This document shows positions 43,255 through 51,599 of a DNA stretch of 64,000 nucleotides, in pieces (positions within the stretch are counted from its first letter, which is position 1; each line of letters opens with the position of its first letter). Both the position numbers and the translations under genes were made by a program. The stretch lies in the NCBI GenBank assembly GCA_002840735.1, contig PHBY01000006.1, positions 124,001 through 188,000 on the forward strand, given 5' to 3'. Origin of the DNA: Chloroflexi bacterium HGW-Chloroflexi-2. Lineage in GTDB: Bacteria; Chloroflexota; Anaerolineae; Anaerolineales; Anaerolineaceae. Under the pieces are notes generated by a model. That model made no database searches, had not been told where the DNA came from, and was given only the letters and a program-made list of their open reading frames with translations.

Positions 43255-43862
43255 TGTGTTCCCTCACCATCAAGACGAAAAATATCTGGCAAAAGTTCCC
43301 GGAAAAATTGCAGACATTTCCTTAACTTTCCGCGTGCACGAGCCAATCGACTCTTGATGGTTCCAAGGGGTAACCCGGTAGAATCAGACACTTCCTGATA
43401 GTCCATTCCCTGAATATCGACCATTACAACCACCAGCCGAAAATCCTGTTTCATGGACTGTAAGCAATTCTGGATTGCGCCTTCCAATTCTGAGGATTCG
43501 AGCACTTCTTCTGGAGAAGGATTTTCATCTTTTAACCATGAGGGAGATTCTATTTCTTCTTCACCTTCAGGGTCAAATGGTTCCAGGGGTGTGGTGGGGC
43601 GTCTTTTCTGACGTCGTATTTCGTCCAGGCAAGTGTTAGAGACAATTCTCATGACCCAAGATTTGAAAGATCCACCCCGGTAACCTGATAATGCTTTATA
43701 GGCAGAGATAAAAGCATTCTGGGTAGCATCAGCAGCGACATCAGGATCACCCAACATGCGGTAAGCCAGATTGAAAGCCATTTCCTGATATTCAAGCACC
43801 AGATGGTTGAAGGCATCCAAATCACCCTGCTGAGCTGATAATGCTAATCCGATCTCATCCAT
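43251..43862 (-). CDS. ECF-type RNA polymerase sigma factor
   Basis: A sigma-70 family factor of the ECF group, 203 residues. Region 2 covers residues about 22-90, with YRMLGDPDVAADATQNAFISAYKAL and the -10-reading segment FKSWVMRIVSNTCLDEIRRQ. A linker rich in acidic residues follows. Region 4 covers about 133-185, with DYQEVSDSTGLPLGTIKSRLARARGKLR as helix-turn-helix. Its stop codon overlaps the start of the putative anti-sigma gene by four bases. ECF factors commonly regulate their own operon; I did not find a clear matching motif upstream. Confidence 0.92.
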   Translation of the reverse strand: MDEIGLALSAQQGDLDAFNHLVLEYQEMAFNLAYRMLGDPDVAADATQNAFISAYKALSGYRGGSFKSWVMRIVSNTCLDEIRRQKRRPTTPLEPFDPEGEEEIESPSWLKDENPSPEEVLESSELEGAIQNCLQSMKQDFRLVVVMVDIQGMDYQEVSDSTGLPLGTIKSRLARARGKLRKCLQFFRELLPDIFRLDGEGTQ

Positions 43863-44095
43863 AATGATTCTTTCTGATGGTTATACATTCCCTGAATAGA
43901 ACACAATGTCCATTATATACCACACATACATGCATCTGCAAATAATCAGCCCACTTCATTGATAACCGAATTTGCGTTAGGAAATAAGTTCAATCGTAGA
44001 AGGTTTTAAGGGATATAATTGCACGATGAGAATGATGAATTCGATGGATGATGTAGAGAAACCTTCAGAAAACTGCCAATAATTTAAGGTATCCA

Positions 44096-45394
44096 ATGCG
44101 TTTATCAAATTTACGAGGTATTACTTCTTTCATCTATCGCTGGTTTAATGTTCCCCAAACTGCACCGGAAATCAACCGGTTAAACTTCAGAAATGTGCAA
44201 ATTGATGCGATAGGTGTTGGCCTTGCATCCACTGGTGCACCTTTTTTACCGGTTTTATTGACCAGGCTGGGCGCGAATACTCTGGAAATCAGTATGTTAA
44301 CTTTCATGCCTGCGTTGACCGGTGCTGTATTGGCGATCCCATTGGGAAATTTTTTAGAGACACGCAAGAATATTGTTCCCTGGTTCAGCTTTGCCCGTCT
44401 GGGGGTATTGATGAGCTATGGCTTTACCGGGTTATTGGTGCTTTTATTGCCAGAGGCCGGGGCTATTCTTGGCATACTTGGTCTCTGGGCGGTTGCTACT
44501 ATACCGCAGACCATCCTGAGCATTTGTTTTTCGGTGGTGATGAATCAGATTGCCGGGTCACGAGGTCGTTTTGAGTTGATGTCGCATCGCTGGTCTATCC
44601 TCGGTTTTACCAACGCCGCAACTGCGTTAATGGCCGGACAGTTTCTGGATCGGGTAGCCTTCCCACTGAATTACCAGATTTTCTTTATCACGCTATCGCT
44701 GGGTGGCATCATCAGTTTTTATTTTTCCAGTAAGATTGTTTTGGCGGACAATCCCCCACAGATAAAGAAGGTCAGAACCAGCTTAAAGGAACAGGCTGTC
44801 TCCTATGTGCGATTAATTTATCGTGAAAAGCCGTTTGTCTCTTTTATCTGGAAGCGGTTTATTTTTTTATCCGGTGCAGCATTGGCAGCACCGCTCTTAC
44901 CCATTTATTACGTAAGAGAAATCCATGCATCGGATTATTGGATTGCATTGATACAAATTGCGGCCAACACCACGGTTATTCTTGGATATTTCTTCTGGAC
45001 GAATCAATCCCGGCGCAAGGGATCCAGAGCGGTGTTGCTGGCGACGACCCTGGGGAGTTCTCTATTCCCAATTCTGGTGGGGGTGAGTCAGCAGGTGTGG
45101 CCAGTGGTTATATTTGCCGGGTTGAATGGAATCTTTACTGCTGGGTTAAACCTGGTTTTCTTTGATGAATTAATGCGCAGAGTCCCCGCCGATCATAATG
45201 CTACTTTCGTGGCTGCTGCTCAAACATTGCAATATTTATCCATGATTGCAGCACCTCTATTAGCGCCCATATTATCCAAATGGTTGGGTTTTGGACCGGC
45301 TCTGATGCTGGCAGGTGGAATCAGTATCATAGGCTTTATATTCTTCGTGTTGGAGAGGTCACAACCGATTTCTGAAGAAGATGTATTGGTTTGA
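44096..45394 (+). CDS. MFS transporter
   Basis: A major facilitator superfamily protein of 432 residues with about twelve membrane helices in two halves. The loop between helices 2 and 3 has IPLGNFLETRKNIVPW, a loose form of the MFS motif A. A TATAAT at 44014-44019 lies upstream. The transported compound cannot be told. It is divergent from the ECF sigma operon and its stop lies one base from the stop of the convergent DUF3054 gene. Confidence 0.82.
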   Translation: MRLSNLRGITSFIYRWFNVPQTAPEINRLNFRNVQIDAIGVGLASTGAPFLPVLLTRLGANTLEISMLTFMPALTGAVLAIPLGNFLETRKNIVPWFSFARLGVLMSYGFTGLLVLLLPEAGAILGILGLWAVATIPQTILSICFSVVMNQIAGSRGRFELMSHRWSILGFTNAATALMAGQFLDRVAFPLNYQIFFITLSLGGIISFYFSSKIVLADNPPQIKKVRTSLKEQAVSYVRLIYREKPFVSFIWKRFIFLSGAALAAPLLPIYYVREIHASDYWIALIQIAANTTVILGYFFWTNQSRRKGSRAVLLATTLGSSLFPILVGVSQQVWPVVIFAGLNGIFTAGLNLVFFDELMRRVPADHNATFVAAAQTLQYLSMIAAPLLAPILSKWLGFGPALMLAGGISIIGFIFFVLERSQPISEEDVLV

Positions 45395-45395
45395 T

Positions 45396-45785
45396 TCAGG
45401 ATTTTTGTCTAAGGAATAATTGCCAGACCAGACGCCAGATTAAAAGCCCAAAAATAGAGAAAGCCACCATCACCAGCACAAAAATCCCGATGGTAGGTGT
45501 ATTCAAAATAAACCCACGTATCACTATTGCAAGAGGTACACTCAGGATCGCAGCCCAGATTAATCGCCACCAGGACTTTTGCAACGGCATCTGTTTCGCA
45601 TTCCATAAACCTAAAATAGGTGCTGCCATGCTCCAGGCAAGACAGAGTGGTAACCAATTGGCTAATATACGTCGAATATCAAACTGGCTGTTATGGTTGG
45701 CATACCCGATCAGGGTCACTATCAGGAAGGTGAGAAAATCTCCAATGATTAATAAATTTGAATAGTCATTCTGATTTGATTTCAT
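45396..45785 (-). CDS. DUF3054 membrane protein
   Basis: A membrane protein of 129 residues with four hydrophobic helices and a basic C-terminus. The order GDFLTFLIVTLIGYANH, then PLCLAWSMAAPILGLW, then a tryptophan-rich stretch and a last helix, fits DUF3054. I place the start at the ATG at 45785, where a perfect TATAAT lies exactly six bases upstream on the same strand and no ribosome site is present, so the message may be leaderless. The function of the family is unknown. Confidence 0.75.
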   Translation of the reverse strand: MKSNQNDYSNLLIIGDFLTFLIVTLIGYANHNSQFDIRRILANWLPLCLAWSMAAPILGLWNAKQMPLQKSWWRLIWAAILSVPLAIVIRGFILNTPTIGIFVLVMVAFSIFGLLIWRLVWQLFLRQKS

Positions 45786-45867
45786 GCATTTATTATAGAT
45801 GAAACAAGATAACACGTAGTAAATTTAGAAAATTCATTTCCCAGAAGAAATAGTCCAGCCAGGGAAT

Positions 45868-45896
45868 TTGATCCTGGATAAAAAATCCGCTACACT
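45868..45896 (+). promoter_or_regulatory. possible leaderless promoter of the DUF429-like gene
   Basis: TTGATC at 45868-45873 and TACACT at 45891-45896 are 17 bases apart. Only six bases separate the -10 box from the ATG at 45903 and no ribosome site is present. Confidence 0.4.
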
Positions 45897-45902
45897 AATA
45901 GC

Positions 45903-46676
45903 ATGGTAGAAACTCCGCTCTTCTTTTTGGGGATTGATCCCAGCCAAAGATACCAACCATATGTTTTTGCTGCGTTGGACGAAAATATGCATATTCAAGC
46001 GATTGGGAATGGACCTCTGCGCGAGATCCTGGCTTTCTTAGCTGGTTTGGGATCCGCATGTGTTGCGATTAATGGTCCACAAATGGTAAATCAAGGACTG
46101 GTGGATGCTGATGAGGATACTCACCGGCTATTTTCTGTTCCTGTCAGTGAACGTGGCGATTTGCGAAAAGTAGAGTTCCTGTTACTGCAGGAAGGAATTC
46201 AGGTGAATCGCACTCCAGCAGTTGAATCGGAGTGCATGGTATGGGTACGAAGGGGATTCAAATTGTTTCAACGGATTCGAAAACTTGGCTATCAACCTTA
46301 TCCAGAAGATGATAAGCGACATTTCGTGGAGGCTCCGGCAGAAGCCATTTTCAGCCGTCTGATTGGGGGAAATGCGCTATTTGATGAGTTGAGCCTGGAA
46401 GGGCGATTACAACGTCAATTGATTCTGTATGAACAGGGTGTGGCAGTCAAAGATGCGATGAATTTTTTTGAAGAAGTAACCCGCTTTCGGTTGATAAAAG
46501 GAATTCTACCTGCGGATGATATATACCTACCTGGAGAATTAAATGCAATTGGATGTGCTTATTTGGCCTGGATGATGCATCATAAACCTGAAAAAGTCCA
46601 CACGATGGGGGATAAACGCGAAGGGGAAATTTTTCTGCCGATTAAGCAGGATGAAATGCCACGATTCAGATTCTAA
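45903..46676 (+). CDS. DUF429-like protein, RNase H-fold nuclease candidate
   Basis: A protein of 257 residues resembling DUF429, a family predicted to be RNase H-fold nucleases. FLGIDPSQRYQPYVFAALDEN at the N-terminus has the first acidic residue of the fold on strand 1, and CVAINGPQMV on strand 4 lies where the family has a second acidic residue; here it reads IN, so this site looks altered. The later text RHFVEAPAEAIFSRLIGG is typical of the family. It has no signal peptide. The start codon follows a -10-like box by six bases. It stands alone; catalytic activity is uncertain. Confidence 0.6.
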   Translation: MVETPLFFLGIDPSQRYQPYVFAALDENMHIQAIGNGPLREILAFLAGLGSACVAINGPQMVNQGLVDADEDTHRLFSVPVSERGDLRKVEFLLLQEGIQVNRTPAVESECMVWVRRGFKLFQRIRKLGYQPYPEDDKRHFVEAPAEAIFSRLIGGNALFDELSLEGRLQRQLILYEQGVAVKDAMNFFEEVTRFRLIKGILPADDIYLPGELNAIGCAYLAWMMHHKPEKVHTMGDKREGEIFLPIKQDEMPRFRF

Positions 46677-46768
46677 ATTATTCGATATCGAAGGTTTTAC
46701 AAAATAAGGAAAATCAACTTTATTTGGGATAATATTTATCTGATTATTTTTTTGGTAAAGGATTAAAA

Positions 46769-47770
46769 ATGAACGCAAGTATGTGGTTAAAAGCTTTAAG
46801 AGTCATTCCGCGAATAGACAAAGCGGAGTGGGATGCATTGGATATCATTTCGCGCTGGTTGATTTCAACCCGCGCTGCTGTGTTGATCATGACATTTATA
46901 TCGGCAGCGCTGGCGGGCATCTTTGCCTGGCGAGATGGTAGTTTTCACCTCGGACGGTGGGCTTTACTGGTTGTGGGGCTGGTGTTCGCACACGCCACCA
47001 ACAACCTGATCAATGATCTGACAGACCATAAGCGTGGTGTGGATAAAAACAATTATTTCCGCACCCAATATGGTCCACAACCACTGGAACAGGGATTGCT
47101 GACCATCCGCTCATTGTTGGTTTATATTGCTGTTACAGGATTGATTGCCATCGCAGCTGGTTTACCACTGGTAATCCAGGGTGGCAGCACTGCCCTGTGG
47201 TTAATGATTGCCGGAGTGGTATTTGTTCTGTTCTACACCTTTCCCCTTAAGTATATTGGTCTGGGTGAGGTCGCTGTGTTGATCATCTGGGGTCCCCTGA
47301 TGATTGGGGGCGGTTATTATGTGATCAGTGGTGCCTGGGATTGGAACGTCGTCTGGGCAAGTCTGCCATATGCATTGGGACCAACCACTGTGTTATTTGG
47401 CAAACATATCGATAAATTAGCTGCAGATAAAGCCAAACGAATCTACACCATGCCGGTAATACTGGGTGAAAAAGTTGCTCGCTATACCGTGCTGGGAATG
47501 ATTGCCCTGCAATACCTAACTATCATCGCACTGGTCATCACAGGATTCTTTACTCCGGTTATGTTGATCGTACTGGCAGCCTTAACTGCTATACCAAGAG
47601 TATGGGCGATATACAAAGCGCCCAAACCAGAAAATCGCCCACCCGAGTACGACCCCAGCATCTGGCCTTTATGGTTCTCGGCGATTTCTTTTTTCCATAA
47701 TCGTCGCTATGGAATGTTCTTAATGCTGGGACTGATTTTAGAAGTTATCCTGCGGTTGTGGATCCTATAA
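46769..47770 (+). CDS. UbiA-family prenyltransferase
   Basis: An integral membrane prenyltransferase of 333 residues with about eight helices. The first aspartate-rich motif is NNLINDLTDHKRGVD near residue 75, and the second is near residue 205 (KHIDKLAADKAKRIYT). The arrangement is most like MenA, which joins a polyprenyl chain to 1,4-dihydroxy-2-naphthoate to make menaquinone. That would fit the menaquinol-type cytochrome b encoded 23 kb away. The acceptor is not certain, because the UbiA family also includes heme, chlorophyll and archaeal lipid enzymes. AAAGGA precedes the ATG. A terminator follows. Confidence 0.82.
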   Translation: MNASMWLKALRVIPRIDKAEWDALDIISRWLISTRAAVLIMTFISAALAGIFAWRDGSFHLGRWALLVVGLVFAHATNNLINDLTDHKRGVDKNNYFRTQYGPQPLEQGLLTIRSLLVYIAVTGLIAIAAGLPLVIQGGSTALWLMIAGVVFVLFYTFPLKYIGLGEVAVLIIWGPLMIGGGYYVISGAWDWNVVWASLPYALGPTTVLFGKHIDKLAADKAKRIYTMPVILGEKVARYTVLGMIALQYLTIIALVITGFFTPVMLIVLAALTAIPRVWAIYKAPKPENRPPEYDPSIWPLWFSAISFFHNRRYGMFLMLGLILEVILRLWIL

Positions 47771-47808
47771 TTATTCCGTTTTGATCTAAAAAGAGAATTT
47801 GGAAAAGG

Positions 47809-47845
47809 AACTGTCATCTGAAAATATTTGGATGACAGTTTTGTT
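47809..47845 (+). terminator. rho-independent terminator after the prenyltransferase
   Basis: AACTGTCATC at 47809-47818 pairs with GATGACAGTT at 47831-47840, followed by TTGTT. A further inverted repeat (ATTTTGGAG with CTCCAAAAT, about 47901-47945) lies in the same 234-base gap and may serve the convergent gene. Confidence 0.7.
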
Positions 47846-48004
47846 ATAAGAAATTTGTGGCAGATTATCCTTGTTCTGCATTTGAACCGGGAATCCAGGA
47901 GATTTTGGAGGAGGGCTTTATTGCTTTCCTAAGCTCTCCAAAATGTTTTAGAAAATCTTGTCTCTCACTACAGGATCAAGGGAAAAACTCCTTTGATTTT
48001 GTCG

Positions 48005-48766
48005 TTAATAAATCTGTAGATCACCAATCTCAAGCGTTGTCGATTCTGTAGTTGCTAAAGTTCCAAACAACAATTTACCTTCTGGGGGAAAAGCTGCATA
48101 TTGATTATCGACCCAGATTACAAGACCCTGCCTGCCAAATGGATGGATTACCGTATCTAGAACGGTTTGACCATCTATGGTAAATGTTACCCTACGTTTA
48201 CCCCAATCAATCTGGTAGGAATGCCACTCGGTAACATCCATTTGAATTTGGACAGCATCCTGCCTTATGAGGGTTGCTAATCCATAGCGTGCCACCCGGG
48301 TAAATCCTTTCCAGAACAATAAGGGGAAAAAAGGAATTCCCAATGATAAAAATAATGGAGGAATTCTGTGTGATGAAAAAGTGGCGGCCAGAAATCCTTG
48401 AGCTGGCAGATGGTCATGAAACGAAAGATAATTGTGCTCTGATGCATAAAAAAACCAGGCACAATTGGGTAAAGCCGGTAAGCGTCTGACACTGCCACTG
48501 ACACCCAGATTGGTGTTAAAGGGGTCATTCCAAAAGCCGAAGCCCCAGGTGCCGGCATGCTGGGTGTTATTACAACGCGCCATCAAAGACAACCGACAGG
48601 GGGGTTGCCATTCGAAGTTTCGTCGTAAGCGGTGCAGGTAATCATCAAATTGAGCCCAGCGATACTTACCTTTGCGGCCTCCTGGGATGGTCATGATAAA
48701 ATGTCCGTCGGAGTTAACTTCGGCAATTGAATCTGGTGTATTACGTGACGCGAGAGAAATTTGCAT
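48005..48766 (-). CDS. concanavalin-like fold protein of unknown function
   Basis: A protein of 253 residues, not recognised by name. There is no signal peptide. Beta-rich text suggests a concanavalin A-like jelly roll: GTWGFGFWNDPF near residue 73, AWFFYASEHNYLSFHD near residue 103, and WHSYQIDWGKRRVTFTIDGQTVLDT near residue 180, which is close to the closing part of GH16-type folds. The ExDxxE catalytic motif of GH16 enzymes is missing, so it is probably a non-catalytic binding protein or a very divergent enzyme. Residues about 125-160 are hydrophobic and proline-rich (PPLFLSLGIPFFPLLFWKG). It stands alone, divergent from serS. Confidence 0.55.
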   Translation of the reverse strand: MQISLASRNTPDSIAEVNSDGHFIMTIPGGRKGKYRWAQFDDYLHRLRRNFEWQPPCRLSLMARCNNTQHAGTWGFGFWNDPFNTNLGVSGSVRRLPALPNCAWFFYASEHNYLSFHDHLPAQGFLAATFSSHRIPPLFLSLGIPFFPLLFWKGFTRVARYGLATLIRQDAVQIQMDVTEWHSYQIDWGKRRVTFTIDGQTVLDTVIHPFGRQGLVIWVDNQYAAFPPEGKLLFGTLATTESTTLEIGDLQIY

Positions 48767-48806
48767 AATTCTATTGTAACGAAAAACTTGCTGTTAAGCT
48801 TCCTAC

Positions 48807-48834
48807 TTGACAGTGATATTTGTTTCGGTATAAT
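48807..48834 (+). promoter_or_regulatory. consensus promoter of the serS T-box leader
   Basis: Perfect TTGACA at 48807-48812 and perfect TATAAT at 48829-48834 with 16 bases between. The transcript would start near 48841, exactly where the T-box structure begins. Confidence 0.85.
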
Positions 48835-48840
48835 CGCTCT

Positions 48841-49092
48841 ATAGAGACCAACCCGGGGCTAGCTTTTGCTCCCACACAGAGAGCCAGTGGATGCTGAGAA
48901 CTGGCAAAGTAGTCAAAATTTCCACCCCGGTTGTCCCGTGATGGGACAGGTTGCCCTTGCAGGGGTCAGATGACCGTAAGAGGGCCGGCAACTCCGTTAT
49001 CAGTCAACAAGGTTATGATGAATTTCCATCGTAATGAATGCAGGTGGCACCACGGGTCCTCACTCGTCCTGCGCGGGTGAGGATTTTTTGTT
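48841..49092 (+). promoter_or_regulatory. T-box riboswitch (serine) controlling serS
   Basis: A tRNA-sensing leader. The conserved T-box reads AGGTGGCACCACGG at 49042-49055. Its UGGC bulge pairs with GCCA, fitting the G discriminator base of tRNA-Ser. Stem I has a GAGAG bulge near 48880 and a distal hairpin (GCCAGT with ACTGGC). Its base pairs CAACCCGGGG (48849-48858) with CCCCGGTTG (48925-48933). Just above that base the sequence is TCC followed by A at 48921-48924, so the specifier is probably UCC, a serine codon. A terminator (TCCTCAC paired with GTGAGGA, then TTTTTT, about 49057-49090) closes the leader. Uncharged tRNA-Ser would favour the antiterminator and switch serS on. Confidence 0.9.
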
Positions 49093-49120
49093 TGCATTCA
49101 AAGTTTGAGAAGGAGAGATT

Positions 49121-50389
49121 ATGTTAGATATCAATTTGATCCGAGAAGATCCCCAGGTCGTTATTGATGCATTGACCAAACGAAATATGGACACGATCGT
49201 GGTGACAGATCTGATCGAACTCGATGCACAACGACGCAGTTTTTTGCAGGAAGTGGAAGTTCTTAAAGCGGAACGAAACCGTGTTTCCAAAGAGATTGGG
49301 AAAAGTAAAGATCAGATAGAACGGGAAGGTAAAATCGCCGATATGCGCGCTGTGGGTGACCGGATTGCAGAATTGGATGAACATGTGCGCCAGGTTGAGT
49401 CAAAATTGAGTGACCTGATTTCTGGTGTACCCAATTTGCCGGATGCCATAACTCCATTGGGAAAAGATGAAAGTGAAAATGTAGTTGTACGCACCGTAGG
49501 AGAACTTCCAGCATTTGATTTTGAACCCAAAACGCACTGGGATTTGGGACCGGCATTGGGATTAATCAATTTTGAACAGGGCGTCAAAATCACCGGGTCA
49601 CGTTTTTATGTACTCAGCGGGGCCGGAGCGAGATTACAGCGTGCTTTGATTGCCTATATGCTCGATCTGCACATCAAACAGGGTTATCTGGAAAAATATA
49701 CACCCTTTATGGTGAAAGCCGATACGCTATATGCAGCTGGCCAATTACCAAAATTCATCGATAATCTTTACCATGATATTGAAGAGGATTACTGGATGGT
49801 GCCGACCGCGGAAGTACCGATTACCGGATTGCATATGAATGACTTTATCGCTGAAGCGGAATTACCACTACGTTATACCGCCTATACACCTTGTTTCCGC
49901 CGCGAGAAGATGAGTGCCGGGCGGGATGTGCGCGGGATCAAACGGGGACATCAATTTGATAAGGTGGAAATGTACATTTTCAGCCACCCGGAAGAATCGC
50001 AAAAAGAACTGGAAAAAATGCTGGCGGATGCTGAAGAGACTGTGAAGTTATTGGGTTTACCGTATCGTATCATTCAGTTATGCACGGGTGACCTGGGATT
50101 CAATGCGCGGGTTACGTATGATATTGAAGTGTGGGCAGCGGGTTGTCAGGAATGGCTGGAAGTATCGTCGATTTCAAACGTGGGAGATTTTCAGGCTCGA
50201 CGGGCGAATATTAAGTATCGCCCGGAGGATAAAGTCAAACCCCAGTTGGTTCACACCTTAAATGGTTCAGGATTGGGATTACCACGCACATTGATAGCCG
50301 TGATGGAAAATAACCAGCGGGCAGATGGATCGATTGTAGTTCCGGAAGTCTTGCGACCCTGGATGGGTGGGATTGATATCATTCGTTAA
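49121..50389 (+). CDS. serS: seryl-tRNA synthetase
   Basis: Seryl-tRNA synthetase, 422 residues, a class II enzyme that charges tRNA-Ser and the selenocysteine tRNA. Residues 1-105 form the antiparallel coiled-coil arm that grips the long variable arm of tRNA-Ser. Motif 2 is FRREKMSAGRDVRGIKRGHQF near residue 265 (a core of FRREKMSAG), with KVEMYIF close behind. Motif 3 is NGSGLGLPRTLIAVMEN near residue 385, followed by PEVLRPWMGG. GGAG precedes the ATG. Transcription is controlled by the T-box leader immediately upstream. Confidence 0.97.
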   Translation: MLDINLIREDPQVVIDALTKRNMDTIVVTDLIELDAQRRSFLQEVEVLKAERNRVSKEIGKSKDQIEREGKIADMRAVGDRIAELDEHVRQVESKLSDLISGVPNLPDAITPLGKDESENVVVRTVGELPAFDFEPKTHWDLGPALGLINFEQGVKITGSRFYVLSGAGARLQRALIAYMLDLHIKQGYLEKYTPFMVKADTLYAAGQLPKFIDNLYHDIEEDYWMVPTAEVPITGLHMNDFIAEAELPLRYTAYTPCFRREKMSAGRDVRGIKRGHQFDKVEMYIFSHPEESQKELEKMLADAEETVKLLGLPYRIIQLCTGDLGFNARVTYDIEVWAAGCQEWLEVSSISNVGDFQARRANIKYRPEDKVKPQLVHTLNGSGLGLPRTLIAVMENNQRADGSIVVPEVLRPWMGGIDIIR

Positions 50390-50425
50390 TATTGGTATTC
50401 GTAGACATTGTAATGAGGAGTTTTC

Positions 50426-50932
50426 ATGGATTGGCAGGCTTTTGGTAATGTAACAGTACATGTTCTTGTAGGATTGACCATGTTGATTGGCTGGTTGAGC
50501 TTGTTAATCGTGATCGTACCCGGTCTGGTGATCATGTGGGTCGGTGCACTGGTGTATGGCATTGCTACCGGTTTTGATACCACCGGTTGGATCATTTTCG
50601 GGATCATGACAATATTAATGATCGTAGGAAGCATCATTGATAACTTCCTGATGGGTGCATCTGCCCGAAAGAAAGGCGCGTCCTGGTGGTCCTTAGGGGC
50701 TGCCTGGGTAGGCGCGATGATTGGTACCGTGCTATTACCACCTGTGGGTGGATTGATTCTGGCCTTGTTAGCGCTTTTCTTAGTGGAATATTTTCGTCTG
50801 AAAAATGCAAAACAAGCCTTTGATTCTTCCAGCAGCCTGGCAACTGGTTGCGGATGGTCGGTTGGCGTTCGGTTTGGCATTGGCTTTGTCATGCTGATTC
50901 TGTGGATATTGTGGGCATTTGTTATTAAATAA
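50426..50932 (+). CDS. DUF456 membrane protein
   Basis: A small membrane protein of 168 residues with about five hydrophobic segments. It matches the DUF456 pattern: an N-terminal helix pair with PGLVIMWVGALVYG, then DNFLMGASARKKGASWWSLGAAWVGAMIGTVLLPPVGG with glycine-zipper-like helices. Function is unknown. GAGGAG precedes the ATG, and it lies 36 bases after serS, so it may be cotranscribed with it. Confidence 0.8.
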   Translation: MDWQAFGNVTVHVLVGLTMLIGWLSLLIVIVPGLVIMWVGALVYGIATGFDTTGWIIFGIMTILMIVGSIIDNFLMGASARKKGASWWSLGAAWVGAMIGTVLLPPVGGLILALLALFLVEYFRLKNAKQAFDSSSSLATGCGWSVGVRFGIGFVMLILWILWAFVIK

Positions 50933-50933
50933 A

Positions 50934-50963
50934 AACCAGGTTTCTAACGGGAGACCTGGTTTT
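50934..50963. terminator. bidirectional terminator between DUF456 and ferritin
   Basis: AAACCAGGT pairs with ACCTGGTTT around a twelve-base loop, with A and T runs on the two sides, so it can end both convergent transcripts. Confidence 0.75.
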
Positions 50964-50982
50964 GTGGTCAAAAAAACTGAAA

Positions 50983-51468
50983 CTATTCTGCGTGTTTGAT
51001 TAATTGTTCCAGCATGTAGATATTCTTATCGCCCATCTTGCGGACAAGATTGAGTAATTTTTCCATGGTGGTTACTTCTTCAAGTTGTTCATTGACAAAC
51101 CATTGCAGGAAGTTTTCTGCCAGGTAATCGTTCTGCTGTTTTGCCATATCCATGAGTGCATTGATCTGACCGGTTACTTCCAATTCCCAATTTAAAGAAG
51201 TCTGGAATGCATCTTCGGCTGATTTGATTTTTGCAACAGGCGCAGGAATGGCTAATAATTCGGCATTGCCACCTGTTTCAACCACATAGCGCAACAATTT
51301 CATACCGTGTTCATTTTCTTCTGCTGCCTGGGCATAAAAGAAGGCTGCGGTATTATCCATGGATTCCTGTTCAAAATAAATGGCAATTGCCAGATATTGT
51401 AAGGAAGCGGCAAATTCATTACGTACTTGTTCAATCAATTTCTTTGCAAGTTCAGGTTTGATCATCAT
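50983..51468 (-). CDS. ftn: ferritin-like iron storage protein
   Basis: A non-heme ferritin of 161 residues, forming a 24-subunit cage that oxidises and stores iron. Four helices carry the ferroxidase residues: the glutamate in VRNEFAASLQYLAIAIYFEQ (ligands E and Y region), EENEHGMKLLRYV with the E and H ligands, then LMDMAKQQNDYLAENFLQWFVNEQLEE supplying later glutamates. It has bacterial FtnA-type length and no heme-binding methionine in the bacterioferritin position that I can recognise. It is useful beside a heavily iron-using organism with many cytochromes. It is a single gene. Confidence 0.92.
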   Translation of the reverse strand: MMIKPELAKKLIEQVRNEFAASLQYLAIAIYFEQESMDNTAAFFYAQAAEENEHGMKLLRYVVETGGNAELLAIPAPVAKIKSAEDAFQTSLNWELEVTGQINALMDMAKQQNDYLAENFLQWFVNEQLEEVTTMEKLLNLVRKMGDKNIYMLEQLIKHAE

Positions 51469-51599
51469 AATTTTTCTCCTATCTTAATTTTCCTGTTTCC
51501 AGGTGATTCAAAACTCATCTTTCAGAGTAAAAAGTCTGAATAAATTATAGTACGCTTACTTCATTTTGTAAGATGATTGTACAGGGTCCTTGGATGATA

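Noticed and set aside
47857-48051. 64-residue plus-strand frame after the prenyltransferase
   Set aside because: It overlaps the terminator-like repeats and the 3' end of the convergent gene, and has no ribosome site or known motif.
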